64,000 nucleotides of DNA from Chloroflexota bacterium (GCA_016223085.1 JACRPS010000034.1:90106-154105); one strand, 5' to 3'; shown: positions 40,189 to 49,551, numbered from the stretch's first letter. Notes: a model not told the origin generated them from the letters alone. Program-made: numbers and translations.

Positions 40189-40695
40189 TCAGATCGCTGT
40201 CGCCCAGGCGGTGAAACCCAGGACGGCGATCCCCAGCAGCAGATTGATCTGCGTCAGCCGGATTTCGCGGCGGCGCAGCCGTTCCCATTCCGCCGGGTCG
40301 CCCTTGCCGCGTTCCAGCAGCAGGCTGGCGCGTTCCAGCGCCGGGGTGACGCCGTATTGTAACACTACGCCGCACACAACCATACCGGCAATTGTCAGAT
40401 GCTTGAGCAGCATCGCCCGCGACCAGTCGTTGTCAATCTGGAGGAAGCCATCATAGTTCGGGTTGGCGGTCATCTGCGCCAGGCCGGTGACAACCAGCAC
40501 CACCAGACTGAAGTTGCTCCAGGGCACGAAGCGGCGGCGCAGCCGTGTCAGCAGCGCCAGCAGCGCCGGGCTGCTTTCCAGCGTACGGCGCATCTCCGGC
40601 CAGACCAGCAGCGTGATAATGACCAGACCACCAATCCAGATGACGGTAGCAACCAGATGGAAAAAGAAGCTAATCGCAAGGAGCAACGGGGACAA
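40189..40695 (-). CDS. CopD-like membrane protein
   Basis: About 168 residues with four predicted helices: LLLAISFFFHLVATVIWIGG, FVPWSNFSLVVLVVTGLAQM, LLKHLTIAGMVVCGVVLQY and a final LLLGIAVLGFTAWATAI. The pattern HxxxxxxWIGG at the first helix and LKHL in the third match the CopD family (copper resistance or uptake membrane proteins). The start is uncertain. I favour the TTG at 40695, which has GGAGG 9 bp upstream and overlaps the upstream glycosidase gene by 26 bp. The longer frame reads into antisense of that gene. Confidence 0.72.
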   Translation of the reverse strand: MSPLLLAISFFFHLVATVIWIGGLVIITLLVWPEMRRTLESSPALLALLTRLRRRFVPWSNFSLVVLVVTGLAQMTANPNYDGFLQIDNDWSRAMLLKHLTIAGMVVCGVVLQYGVTPALERASLLLERGKGDPAEWERLRRREIRLTQINLLLGIAVLGFTAWATAI

Positions 40696-41938
40696 GGCCA
40701 AGCGCCTCCGGGCTGTCAGGTTGCCGCGCCGGGATGACCCGGCTGCCGCAATATTTTGCCATGTTTGCCAGATCAAGAAAAGCCTGCCGCGTAAAGCCTT
40801 CCGGCGTGGTGATGCTCCACCAGTATTCCTCATCGTCCGGCGTCCAGGAGGGGTCGGCAAAATAGATGGTGGTCATCAATCCCATCCAGGGACGCCAGTG
40901 GTCGGCGGCGTACTGGTAGGCTTCGACCAGATAGCGCGCCTGCGTCGCCTCGTCCACCGCGTACCAGGCGTAGCTGGGATCAAGGCCGGGGTTGGTGTGC
41001 CAGCCCATTTCGAGAATCGCCATCTGCCGCGCCGCATCGCCGTTGTTGACCATAATCTGGCGCAGGTCTTCCACCCGGCGGAACGTGAAAAATCGCTGGC
41101 TGCCGCTGGCTTCGGCTTCGTCCGGGCTGACATGCGGCGGGTTGTTGTAACCCGGCGCGTTCGCCCCGACGACATCCACGTACTGCTGGAAACCGGCGTC
41201 GTACATGGCTTGCAGGTAAACGTCATCCGGTATAGCCGTCGTGTCATACGTTCCGGTGGGCGCGAGTCCGGCGGAAATGATGATCGCAGCCGGGTCAGCG
41301 GCGCGAATCGCCCGGCTGCACGCCGCCAGCAGTTCGACGTAGGCGGCGGCGTCCGGTGGTCGGTTGCCCCATTCACGGGTGAGGTTCGGCTCGTTCCAGA
41401 TTTGATAGGCGGCGATGCGACCATTGTAACGTTCCGCTACCGTGCCGCAAAACGTTGCCCAGTCGTTCAGGTCGTCCGGCGGCGCGTCCACAAAATCCTC
41501 GTCCTTGTGGCCTTCCAGACTGGGATGCGACCAGTCCGGCGCGTCGCTGAGGCGGGCGACCAGTTTCAACCCCTTCTGCTCAACTTCGCTCACAATCTCA
41601 TCGGCGCGGGCAAAGTTCCACGCGCCACGCTGGTGTTCAAAATCCTCCCAGGCAAACACCTGCTTGACGTGGCTGAAGACCATCAGCCGCGCCCAGTCGA
41701 GATAGAGCGAGGCTTTGCTTTTGTCCCACCACAGGAAGGCGTGAATCCCGTAGGTCAGCGAGGTGAACGGCGGGTTTGTCACTGCCGCCGCCTGAAACGG
41801 GTCAACCGTGTAGACGCGGGCCAGCGCCAACGCAAAAAACAAGGTCAGACCGGCGAGCGTCGCGCCGATCCTGACCCTGTTCGTTCGGCTGGCGCGGGCC
41901 GGCGCTACTGGCCGGCCTGCTGTCGTTCCTGATGCCAT
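40670..41938 (-). CDS. TIM-barrel glycosidase (GH39/GH5-like), membrane-anchored
   Basis: A 422-residue protein with one N-terminal membrane or signal helix (IGATLAGLTLFFALALARVY). The barrel has LVARLSDAPDWSHP, the acid/base Glu in AYQIWNEPNLTREWG and the nucleophile Glu in MAILEMGWHTNPG. It resembles the GH-A clan (PslG/GH39-type), which cleave exopolysaccharides. It starts 34 bp inside the preceding glycosidase gene, so translation is likely coupled. It is one of four related genes in a row and the one furthest downstream. Confidence 0.8.
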   Translation of the reverse strand: MASGTTAGRPVAPARASRTNRVRIGATLAGLTLFFALALARVYTVDPFQAAAVTNPPFTSLTYGIHAFLWWDKSKASLYLDWARLMVFSHVKQVFAWEDFEHQRGAWNFARADEIVSEVEQKGLKLVARLSDAPDWSHPSLEGHKDEDFVDAPPDDLNDWATFCGTVAERYNGRIAAYQIWNEPNLTREWGNRPPDAAAYVELLAACSRAIRAADPAAIIISAGLAPTGTYDTTAIPDDVYLQAMYDAGFQQYVDVVGANAPGYNNPPHVSPDEAEASGSQRFFTFRRVEDLRQIMVNNGDAARQMAILEMGWHTNPGLDPSYAWYAVDEATQARYLVEAYQYAADHWRPWMGLMTTIYFADPSWTPDDEEYWWSITTPEGFTRQAFLDLANMAKYCGSRVIPARQPDSPEALGLVPVAPCD

Positions 41939-43362
41939 GCCACCAGCGCGTCGTAGACCGGACGGAACTTCCAGTCCTTGCCGATAATCGAGTAAGGGAC
42001 GTTATCGTTGTCGGTCGCCCAACCGGCCTGCGGGCCGTAGTTGAGATTCCACAGCGAGGCAATCCACACGATGTCCCAGTCTTCCATCAGTTGAATGGCT
42101 TCCATCGTCCATTCTTTTTGTTCTTCGAGTGTGTTGTCGTTGGCGAACTCGAAGCCCTCCGGGTAGCCGCCCAGGTCTTCGGTGGACGCCCAGCCAAATT
42201 CCGTCACGCACAGCTTTTGATCGCCACCCGCCAGCCTGATTTTGTTGGCGTAGGTGTTCAGCGTACTGTACAGACTCCAACTGTGGTGCGGATTATCAAA
42301 CGGCCCGCGGAAGGTGGCGGTTGGGTCATTCGGCACGCTGTCCCAGGGCACGTTCGGGCCGATGTTGTAGCCGTTGTGGTGCGCGCCGATGCAGTCGGCG
42401 TAGTTGAGCAGGCCGGCGTTTATCATCTGCGTCAGGTAATCAAAATCATCAATCGCGCTGATGCGCCCGTCCGGCTCGGTCCAGCCGCCGGTTGGGGCCA
42501 GCGCCCCGCTGATGACGATGATGCCGGGGTCAATCGCCTTGATCGTGGTATAGGTATCGCGCAGCAGGGCGACGTAGTTGGCGGCGCTCAGCCCTTTGGT
42601 GGACATCCACTCGCGGTCAAGGTTCTGCTCGTTCCAGACCTCAATCGCGTGAACCTGCCCCGGATACCGCTTCAACAGTTCGGTCACGAAGTTGACGTAA
42701 TCGGCGTTACTGGCGGGCGGGCCGTGTTTCTCCACGTTCACACCCTGCTCGCGCGCCCACTCCGGCGCGGTGACGATGGACAGCAGCGTTTTGACGCCAA
42801 ATTTCGCCGCCGACGGCATGGTCAGGTCAAGCACCGACCAGTTCCACTGGTCGCGTTCCGGCTGGACTTCTTCCCAGCGCACCTGCTGCTTGTACCAGTC
42901 CAGGCCGAGCTTCTGCTTCACTTCGCGCATCCAGTTGTCCTGGTTGTCCGGGTTCATGTCCAGGCTGTACTGCACCTGAATCGCCAGATGAAAACCCTTG
43001 TCGTCAATCGGCAGCAGTGTCGGCGTCGGTCCAGCCTCGGTCGGTGCTTCCGTTGGCTGTGCCTGGGCGATGGCCTGTGCCTGCGCCTGTGTCGGCTGTG
43101 GTTGAGGTGTGGGACTGGCCGCGATGATCTGCCGGGTGGGTATCGGCGTGGCGTTAAAGGCCGCGCCCGCCCCTAACGGCGTGGCGGTAGCCAGGGCATA
43201 GTTGGACTGCCGCGGGCTAAGGCCCAACGCTGTGCTGGCGCTGGGATAGGTGATGTAGATCGCAAAGAAGGTGCACGCGCCCATCACGACGGTGATGCCC
43301 GTCCAGATCAGCACAAAATCGCGGATTTGTTTGCGTCGCCGCGCAAGGGATTGTGCGGTCAT
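41905..43362 (-). CDS. TIM-barrel glycosidase (GH39/GH5-like) with Pro/Gln linker
   Basis: A 485-residue protein. A cytoplasmic basic N-terminus and one membrane helix (FVLIWTGITVVMGACTFFAI) are followed by a Gln/Pro/Ala linker (about residues 70-110) and a GH-A barrel. The acid/base Glu is in AIEVWNEQNLDREWM and the nucleophile Glu in LCVTEFGWASTED. The ATG at 43362 follows GGAGACACGT. It acts outside the membrane on an unknown polymer. It overlaps the downstream glycosidase gene by 34 bp; upstream lies a 299-bp gap filled with palindromes. Confidence 0.82.
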   Translation of the reverse strand: MTAQSLARRRKQIRDFVLIWTGITVVMGACTFFAIYITYPSASTALGLSPRQSNYALATATPLGAGAAFNATPIPTRQIIAASPTPQPQPTQAQAQAIAQAQPTEAPTEAGPTPTLLPIDDKGFHLAIQVQYSLDMNPDNQDNWMREVKQKLGLDWYKQQVRWEEVQPERDQWNWSVLDLTMPSAAKFGVKTLLSIVTAPEWAREQGVNVEKHGPPASNADYVNFVTELLKRYPGQVHAIEVWNEQNLDREWMSTKGLSAANYVALLRDTYTTIKAIDPGIIVISGALAPTGGWTEPDGRISAIDDFDYLTQMINAGLLNYADCIGAHHNGYNIGPNVPWDSVPNDPTATFRGPFDNPHHSWSLYSTLNTYANKIRLAGGDQKLCVTEFGWASTEDLGGYPEGFEFANDNTLEEQKEWTMEAIQLMEDWDIVWIASLWNLNYGPQAGWATDNDNVPYSIIGKDWKFRPVYDALVAWHQERQQAGQ

Positions 43363-43394
43363 ACGTGTCTCCTGCAAAATGATCGTTGTTGGGT

Positions 43395-43600
43395 GTAGGG
43401 GTATGGCGACGCCATGTCCCTACGGTCTTGCATTGTTGGCGTGTAGGGCAAGGCGCGCCTCGCCCCTACGTTTTTTTCGTGTCTGTAGGGACGGGTTTCT
43501 CAACCCGCCCCTACAGGCTTTTCGCGTTCTGTAGGGGCACGGCATGCCGTGCCCCTACGGTTATTTTCTTCACACAGGACACGAGATATCGCGTCCCTAC
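43395..43600. repeat. Cluster of five different palindromes
   Basis: Five elements in 206 bp: 43395-43423 (GTAGGGGTATGGC type), 43443-43469 (GTAGGGCAAGGCGC), 43485-43514 (GTAGGGACGGGTTT), 43531-43558 (GTAGGGGCACGGCA) and 43576-43600 (AGGACACGAGATA, one arm truncated). All end in CCCTAC or GCCCCTAC. The gap 43363-43661 between two glycosidase genes has no coding content. The units differ in core sequence, so this is not a CRISPR array. Confidence 0.88.
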
Positions 43601-43661
43601 CTGTTATTACACCACAACCGGCGGCGATTAACCGTATGATTTGCCGCCGTCCGGTCAACAG

Positions 43662-46553
43662 CTAACGGGCCGCCGCCATCGCGTCACAGGCCGGGCAGCC
43701 GCCGCCGGGGCGGATCATGGCATAACCGGCCTGCGGATCGCTGCCGTAGAGCGTAAAGTCCACGTTCCAGACGATCATCAGCCGTACCTTGCCACTTTGC
43801 GACGAGAGCGCCGCCGCTTGCGCCAGCCAGGCGGCCTGCTGCGCGACGGATACATTCTGCGCCCAGGAGAAGAAATCCGGCAGCGGGCCGAGTCCTTCCG
43901 GCGACAGGTAGCCCAGTTCAGTGAAGCAGATGGGCTTCTGGCCGCCGATCAGATTCCAGTAGGTATCCATCATGCCCCAGAAGTAGCGGGTGTAGTAGTT
44001 ATCGCGCGGGTCGCCGTTGCGCTGGTTGGGGCCAACAATGCCTTCGTTATAGTGCGCGCCCACACAGTCCACGGCGTTCAGGCCGCCAGCAGCCACAAAC
44101 TCAGCAATGAAACGGTCGTCATTAACGACCTGACCGGGGAACGCGCCTTCCGCGCCGGTCGGGGCGGGCGCGCCGCTGATGACCATCACGCTGCCGTTCG
44201 CGCCCTTGATCGCGGGGTAAGCGGCCTGCAACATCGTGGCGAAGGTCGCGCCGCTGATCTGCCCGGTCGGCCATTCGCGGTCAATGTTGGGTTCGTTCCA
44301 GACTTCAATGGCGTCCGGCCCCAGCGCCGCCACACCGCCGAGGAACTGCGCGAACTGCTGGATGTATCCCTGACCGCCCGCACCCAGTTCAGCGGGGTTG
44401 CCGACAACCGCCAGCAGGATTTTGAAGCCGCGCGCCTTCGCGCCGTTGATGTGTTCGGCAGCAGCGCCCGGCGACATGCCGCCGGAGTAGCGAATCTGCA
44501 CCTTCATCCAGTTCATGCCGGCGCGGCGCATGGCATTGGCGGCCACATCGCTGGACGTACTGGTGACATGCCCGCCGTATTCAAAGTTGCCGACGGCGAT
44601 ACTGCCGGCCCCCGGCGCGGCAGGGGCAGCGCCGCCGGCTGGCTGCGCCGGCTGGGCCGGCTGCTGCACGACCGGCGCGGGGGAGGGAGTCGGGCTGGGG
44701 GTAGGCGTCGGGGTCGCAGTCGGGATGGGCGTTGGCGTGGGGGTCGGCGCAAACAGCGCCACCGCCGCGCCGCTGCGCGGTTTCTCGATGTTCGCGCCGA
44801 CAACAGCCACGTTGATGGCATAGTTGCCCTCCGGCGCTTCGATGGTTGTGACCAGTGGTTCGTTTAGCCCCGTAGTGACTTCGCTGACCACGCCGCTGGC
44901 GCTTTCAATGCGCCAGCGCAGCGCCAGTTCACCCTGTCCGGGCTGGGTCGGCATCCCCAGCTTGTAATTGATGATCGTCTGGAATACCCCGTCAGCCACG
45001 CCGCTGGCGAGCAGGTCTTCAAACGCGACACCTGCCAGCCCAAACGCCGCCGCACGATCCATGCGGAAGCGCAGCGCTTCCGGTGTGGTCAGCCAGACGC
45101 GGGCGACCGGCTGTTCGTTATCGCCCATAAAATCAATAAACGGCGACTGCACGACCGTATCTGTTCCGGCCACCGCCTGGAAGCCGTCCAGACTGGCGCG
45201 GATTTCGCTGCCGGGCAGGATGCTGCCGCTGTCGCTGGTCTGCGCTTCTACCGTGACGTTGCCCAGCGCCGACAGCGCGTCCTGATAGCCAATTGGCGTG
45301 AACTGACCGTCCACCGACCGCACCGACAGCGCCGACAGGCCGAGCAACAGCTTGTAGCGGCTGATCTCGTCCACGCCCCAGCGCAGCATCGCTTCCACCG
45401 GTCGGTCGCTGCCGGGCGCGTAGGCTTCCGGGTCGAGACCGAGGTTAACCTGAACGTAATCCGCCGCCTGGCCGATAGCCTGCCAGTCATAAGCGCCGGT
45501 GTCCCAGTTGCCGTCCACGTTGCGGGCTGCCGGCACCACCACACCCAGCAACAAACCCTGCTGGTCGAAATTTTTGCCCAGTTCGGTGATAAATGCGCTG
45601 AAACTGTCGCGCTGGTCGGCGGGTACGTCGCGGTAATCAATCATCACACCGGCGAAACCGCCGCCGGCGGCGAAGGCCGTCAGTTGACCGACGTGCTGTG
45701 CGCGCAGCGCCCGGCTGCCGGTGATCGTCGTCACGGTATCAATGTCAATCGCGCGCGGGTCAGCGTAGTTGCGGATGACGGGCATCACCAGGTAGCCCCG
45801 GTTAAGTTCAAAGCCTGCCGCCAGACTGCCGGTCAGCTTGCCTTCCAGCGTCGGCTGCAAACCGCCGGGCGCGACAATCGTCGCCAGTTGCCCGGCTTCC
45901 GACGACAGCACCTGCGCCGCGTCTACGGCGACCAGCACGGTCGGCTGGTCCAGCGGGCGCGCCTGGAACAGCGCCAGCTTGTCCGGCACCTCACGCACGG
46001 TGGCCGTCAGCGTGCCTGGCACCGCTGCGTGTGCCGGCACAAAGCGCCACTGGGCGGTTTCTGCGTCCCAACCGTACAGGTCGAGTACGTCCGTGTTGGG
46101 GGTGGTTGGCGGCAAAGTCAGGCTAAGTGTCACGGTTTCCGGCGCGGTGCCGGTGGTCTGCACGTTATACACCGGACTCTGGAGCGTCAGGCTGGGCGGC
46201 GCGGCAGCGACTGCGCCAGCGTTTTCTGGCGTATCCCCACCTGCCGAGGCGAGCGCGACGCCAAAGCCGGTGCCGGGCTGCGCCGGGTCCACCAGCACGG
46301 TCAGACCGCCGTCGGTCGAACGAACGGCGTTGCTGTCGGCGCTGAGCGGCGTGTACTGGACGCCAAACAGGCGGTTGTACAGGTTTACGGGTGGCAGAAA
46401 CAGGCCGACCGCCACCAGCGCCACCGCCACCAGCAGCGTCAAAATCGCCGGAATCCAGCAGCCACAGCCGCCCCGCGCGGAGGCTGGTTGGTCATCGTAT
46501 TCAATAGCACGCTGCGGCTGGGTATCTTCTTGAACAAAAACGTCTTCGGACAT
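43662..46553 (-). CDS. Two-domain surface glycosidase: GH18-like plus GH39-like
   Basis: A 963-residue protein. Residues 1-60: cytoplasmic tail and membrane helix (WIPAILTLLVAVALVAVGLF). About 245-550: a GH18/YaaH-like barrel. Its active-site strand reads FAGVMIDYRDVP, where the expected DxDxE Glu is Arg, so this domain is probably non-catalytic. A TPTPTP linker lies near 605-640. About 655-960: a GH-A barrel with VWNEPNIDREW (acid/base) and ICFTELGYLSPEG (nucleophile). The last 40 residues (MIVWNVDFTLYGSDP, CPACDA) are shared with the 46685 gene. It may bind chitin- or peptidoglycan-like glycans and cut another. Confidence 0.8.
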   Translation of the reverse strand: MSEDVFVQEDTQPQRAIEYDDQPASARGGCGCWIPAILTLLVAVALVAVGLFLPPVNLYNRLFGVQYTPLSADSNAVRSTDGGLTVLVDPAQPGTGFGVALASAGGDTPENAGAVAAAPPSLTLQSPVYNVQTTGTAPETVTLSLTLPPTTPNTDVLDLYGWDAETAQWRFVPAHAAVPGTLTATVREVPDKLALFQARPLDQPTVLVAVDAAQVLSSEAGQLATIVAPGGLQPTLEGKLTGSLAAGFELNRGYLVMPVIRNYADPRAIDIDTVTTITGSRALRAQHVGQLTAFAAGGGFAGVMIDYRDVPADQRDSFSAFITELGKNFDQQGLLLGVVVPAARNVDGNWDTGAYDWQAIGQAADYVQVNLGLDPEAYAPGSDRPVEAMLRWGVDEISRYKLLLGLSALSVRSVDGQFTPIGYQDALSALGNVTVEAQTSDSGSILPGSEIRASLDGFQAVAGTDTVVQSPFIDFMGDNEQPVARVWLTTPEALRFRMDRAAAFGLAGVAFEDLLASGVADGVFQTIINYKLGMPTQPGQGELALRWRIESASGVVSEVTTGLNEPLVTTIEAPEGNYAINVAVVGANIEKPRSGAAVALFAPTPTPTPIPTATPTPTPSPTPSPAPVVQQPAQPAQPAGGAAPAAPGAGSIAVGNFEYGGHVTSTSSDVAANAMRRAGMNWMKVQIRYSGGMSPGAAAEHINGAKARGFKILLAVVGNPAELGAGGQGYIQQFAQFLGGVAALGPDAIEVWNEPNIDREWPTGQISGATFATMLQAAYPAIKGANGSVMVISGAPAPTGAEGAFPGQVVNDDRFIAEFVAAGGLNAVDCVGAHYNEGIVGPNQRNGDPRDNYYTRYFWGMMDTYWNLIGGQKPICFTELGYLSPEGLGPLPDFFSWAQNVSVAQQAAWLAQAAALSSQSGKVRLMIVWNVDFTLYGSDPQAGYAMIRPGGGCPACDAMAAAR

Positions 46554-46638
46554 GCCTTACCCTACATTCCATAGCCCATCAGGCGACCACAGCAGGCCGG
46601 GTGATGGAAGCGATAAAAACGAACGTTGAAAACCGTTG

Positions 46639-46666
46639 GTAGGGGCACACCGCCGTGCGCCCCTAC
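46639..46666. repeat. GTAGGGGCACACCG palindrome
   Basis: A 28-bp imperfect palindrome (arms GTAGGGGCACACCG and CCGTGCGCCCCTAC) between the 46685 and 43662 glycosidase genes. It is one more member of the GTAGGG family. Confidence 0.8.
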
Positions 46667-46684
46667 GGATAAATATCCTGTCAG

Positions 46685-48304
46685 CTACCGGCCCAGCGCG
46701 TCGCAGGCCGGGCACGAGCCATCCGGGCGAATCATGGCGTAACCGGCCATCGGGTCACTGCCATAGTTGGAAAAGTCGACATTCCAGACAATCAGCAGCC
46801 GCACCTTGCCGCTGCTGCTCGCCAGTGACACCGCCGAATCGAGCCAGGCTGCCTGTTCCGCGACGCTGGTGCCGCCCGCCCAGGCGAAAGCGTCCGGCAG
46901 ACCGCCGAAGCCTTCCGGCGACAGGTAGCCGAGTTCGGTAAAACACAGGGGGCGCGCGCCGCCGAAGGCGTTGTAATAGGTGTCCACCATGCCCCAGAAG
47001 TAGCGGCTGTAGTGGCCGCTGTTGCCACGCGGGTCGCCGCTGGTCTGGTTGGGCGGGATGATGCCTTCGTTGTAATGCACACCGATGCAGTCCATGTAAT
47101 TGGCCGCGCCCGCCGCCGCCATCCCGGCAAGATAAGCGTTATCATCGCAGCCGCCTCCGGAACAGCCGCCAAAGTAGCCGGTCGGGGCCAGCGCGCCGCT
47201 GATGACCATGGTGTTCGGATTCACCGCTTTGATGGCGTTGTAGGACTGCCGCAGCAGTTCGGTATAGCTGGCCGGGCTGATACTGCCGCCGGCCCATTCA
47301 CGGTCAATATTCTGCTCGTTCCAGATTTCGATGGCATCCGCGCCTTCTGCCGCTGCCCTGGCGACAAACTGGGCGTAACGGCCAAAGTAGCCCGGTTCGT
47401 TCACCGCGCCCGGCATCCCGACGATGCCCAGCAGGATGCGGTAACCCATGCTGTGTGCTTCGTTCACCATCCACGCCACCGACGCGTCGTCACCCTGCCA
47501 GCGCACCTGCCGTTTAATCCAGGTCATGCCCGACCGGTTGAGCGCGTTCACGGTACTCGATGACAGGGCGGCGATGTGCCCGCCCAGGTTAAAGCCGCGC
47601 ACCGGCGCGACATGGGCAACCGGCGGTGGAGCAGGAGCACCGGCGGGGGCAGCCGGGGCGCCGCTAACCGACGCGCCGCCCTCAACAATGGGCAGTTTCA
47701 TGATTTCACCCGGCGGCAGCGAGATATAAGCCGCACTGACCCAGCCCGTGCCGGTCGCAAATGACACGCGCACCCAGTCACCACGCGCGTTGCGGCCATT
47801 GGCCGATACTTCGGTAAGGTAAGTCAGCCGGCCAATTTTGGCGGCGCTCGTGCTGGCGTCACTGCGGACGTTGACGCCGTTGGTGATGGTGGCGGGAATA
47901 CCGCCTTCGATGGGCGCAGCCGGGGCAGGGTTCTCGGCGGGGGCGTTGGCAGGCGGGGCGCTGCCGCCAAGCTGCGAGGGGGTATCCGGCGCGATGATCG
48001 GCAGGGCGACGACCTGTTCAATCGGAATATTCAGGTAGCTGGCGAACATCCAGCCGACAATGCCCTGCGGGCTGATACCCCGTACCCAATCGGCGCGCGC
48101 GTTGCGGCCATCCAGTACCACCGTCTGCCCGGCTTCGACCGTGCCCAGCCAGCGCCATTCAGTGCCGGGGCCGCTGCGGATATTCATCTTGCCGGTGGTG
48201 GTGGCGCTCACGCTGCCCTGCTGCGGCACATCCGCCAGGGTGAGCGATGGTGCTGTAACAATAATAAGTAACAAAAAACTGACAACAGTTGCCAATCTGC
48301 GCAT
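46685..48304 (-). CDS. Secreted two-SH3b plus glycosidase protein
   Basis: A 539-residue protein. A signal peptide (LATVVSFLLLIIVTAPSLTL) is followed by two SH3b domains: NIRSGPGTEWRWLGTVEAGQ, and VNVRSDASTSAAKIGRLTYL after a Pro/Ala linker. The C-terminal GH-A barrel (about residues 230-539) has AIEIWNEQNIDREW (acid/base) and LCFTELGYLSPEGF (nucleophile). SH3b domains bind peptidoglycan cross-bridges or surface polymers. The barrel is closely related to the C-terminal domain of the next gene downstream, which indicates duplication. It is the first of the four-gene glycosidase group. Confidence 0.85.
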   Translation of the reverse strand: MRRLATVVSFLLLIIVTAPSLTLADVPQQGSVSATTTGKMNIRSGPGTEWRWLGTVEAGQTVVLDGRNARADWVRGISPQGIVGWMFASYLNIPIEQVVALPIIAPDTPSQLGGSAPPANAPAENPAPAAPIEGGIPATITNGVNVRSDASTSAAKIGRLTYLTEVSANGRNARGDWVRVSFATGTGWVSAAYISLPPGEIMKLPIVEGGASVSGAPAAPAGAPAPPPVAHVAPVRGFNLGGHIAALSSSTVNALNRSGMTWIKRQVRWQGDDASVAWMVNEAHSMGYRILLGIVGMPGAVNEPGYFGRYAQFVARAAAEGADAIEIWNEQNIDREWAGGSISPASYTELLRQSYNAIKAVNPNTMVISGALAPTGYFGGCSGGGCDDNAYLAGMAAAGAANYMDCIGVHYNEGIIPPNQTSGDPRGNSGHYSRYFWGMVDTYYNAFGGARPLCFTELGYLSPEGFGGLPDAFAWAGGTSVAEQAAWLDSAVSLASSSGKVRLLIVWNVDFSNYGSDPMAGYAMIRPDGSCPACDALGR

Positions 48305-48673
48305 GTCAAACTCGCCAAACTACTTGCGGACTGTCCAGCATAAAAACAGCGCACTACAAAACACACTCAGCCGTTTTGCCCGTGCGCCCCCACCTGTCAT
48401 GTCCCGATTGTTATCCATACGGCGCGGCATTGTAGCAAACCGCATCCTGTTTGGCAAATGCCCTGCTTTCACGGGAATGGAAAAAAACAAGGTCATGTAG
48501 GGACACGATATATCGTGTCCCTACATTCTCCGCTGTAAAAAGTCACACTCCTGAAAAGCCTTTTAACTCGGTAAACTAAGGGTAAGCAAACTGAAAATCC
48601 GATGTTTTCCGTAGGGACACGATATGTCGTGTCCCTACATCTACGTATATCGGTCTGCGGGGAAGGCGGGGTT
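48305..48673. other. 369-bp divergent intergenic region with two palindromes
   Basis: It lies between the divergent glycosidase gene and the methyltransferase gene. It holds palindromes at 48496-48523 (arms GTAGGGACACGATA) and 48611-48638 (GTAGGGACACGATATG variant), and otherwise low-complexity sequence. The second palindrome ends 36 bp before the methyltransferase start. I see no gene in it. Confidence 0.75.
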
Positions 48674-49456
48674 ATGCCAGGGTTTTACGCGACGGTGGCG
48701 CGGTATTACGATGCCGAACACCGGGACAAAACCGACGATCTGGAACTGTACAGCGAGCTGGCTGCCGACACCGGCGGCCCGATCTTTGAAGTGGCCTGCG
48801 GCACGGGGCGCGTCATGCTGCATCTGGCGCAGGACGGTTACGAGGTGGACGGCATTGACATCGAGCCGGCCATGCTCGACCGTGCCCGCCGCAAGGCCAA
48901 TGTCCTGCCGGACGACGTGCGTTCCCGACTGCGCTTTCATCAGGGGGACGTGCTGAAGTTCGACACCGACCGGCGCTATAAGCTGGTGATTCTGTCGTAT
49001 AACGCGCTGCTGCACTTCCACGAACAGGACGACCAGTTGGCGCTGCTGCGCCGCCTGCATCGCTGGCTGGCCGACGACGGCCTGCTGGTGATTGACCAGG
49101 TGAACCCCGGCGATTCCTTCGGCGCGCAGGATACCGACGCGCTGCTGCTGGAAAAAACCTTCCTCGACCCGGACACCGGCCACCTGGTGATGCAGTCATC
49201 CGTCAGCAGCCTCGACCGCACCGAGCAGCTTCTGCGCGTCACCTGGATTTACGACGAGGTGGGCGACGATGGCACGGTTAAACGCACTTTCGCGCCGGTG
49301 GTCTACCGCTACATCTTCTACTACGAACTGCGCCTGCTGCTGCTGCTGGCCGGGTTTGCGGTTCAGGCCGTGTATGGCAGCACCGAACTCGACCCCTACG
49401 AAGACGGCTGCGACCGCATGGTCGTGCTGGCGCGGAAAGGAAGTGCCGAGGGATAA
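48674..49456 (+). CDS. Class I SAM-dependent methyltransferase
   Basis: A 260-residue methyltransferase. It begins MPGFYATVARYYDAEHRDK. Motif I is PIFEVACGTGRVMLHLAQDG, the acidic ribose-binding residue lies in VDGIDIEPAML, and motif IV is YKLVILSYNALLHFHEQDDQ. The C-terminal beta part includes VYRYIFYYELRLLLLLAGF. The substrate is unknown. The ATG at 48674 follows GAAGGCGGGG; the longer frame reads through a palindromic repeat and is rejected. It probably stands alone: the next gene starts 96 bp later. Confidence 0.87.
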   Translation: MPGFYATVARYYDAEHRDKTDDLELYSELAADTGGPIFEVACGTGRVMLHLAQDGYEVDGIDIEPAMLDRARRKANVLPDDVRSRLRFHQGDVLKFDTDRRYKLVILSYNALLHFHEQDDQLALLRRLHRWLADDGLLVIDQVNPGDSFGAQDTDALLLEKTFLDPDTGHLVMQSSVSSLDRTEQLLRVTWIYDEVGDDGTVKRTFAPVVYRYIFYYELRLLLLLAGFAVQAVYGSTELDPYEDGCDRMVVLARKGSAEG

Positions 49457-49551
49457 GGTTTGAGAGACGAGTAAAGAGGAATGAGGGATAAGAAAAAACG
49501 GGTTATCAGGCCACAACGGGTTGTTGATCAGATATTTTATCACGCAGGATC

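Noticed and set aside
43395..43600. Series of repeats that could be mistaken for a CRISPR array
   Set aside because: The units differ in core sequence, spacing is irregular, there is no constant repeat, and no cas genes are near.
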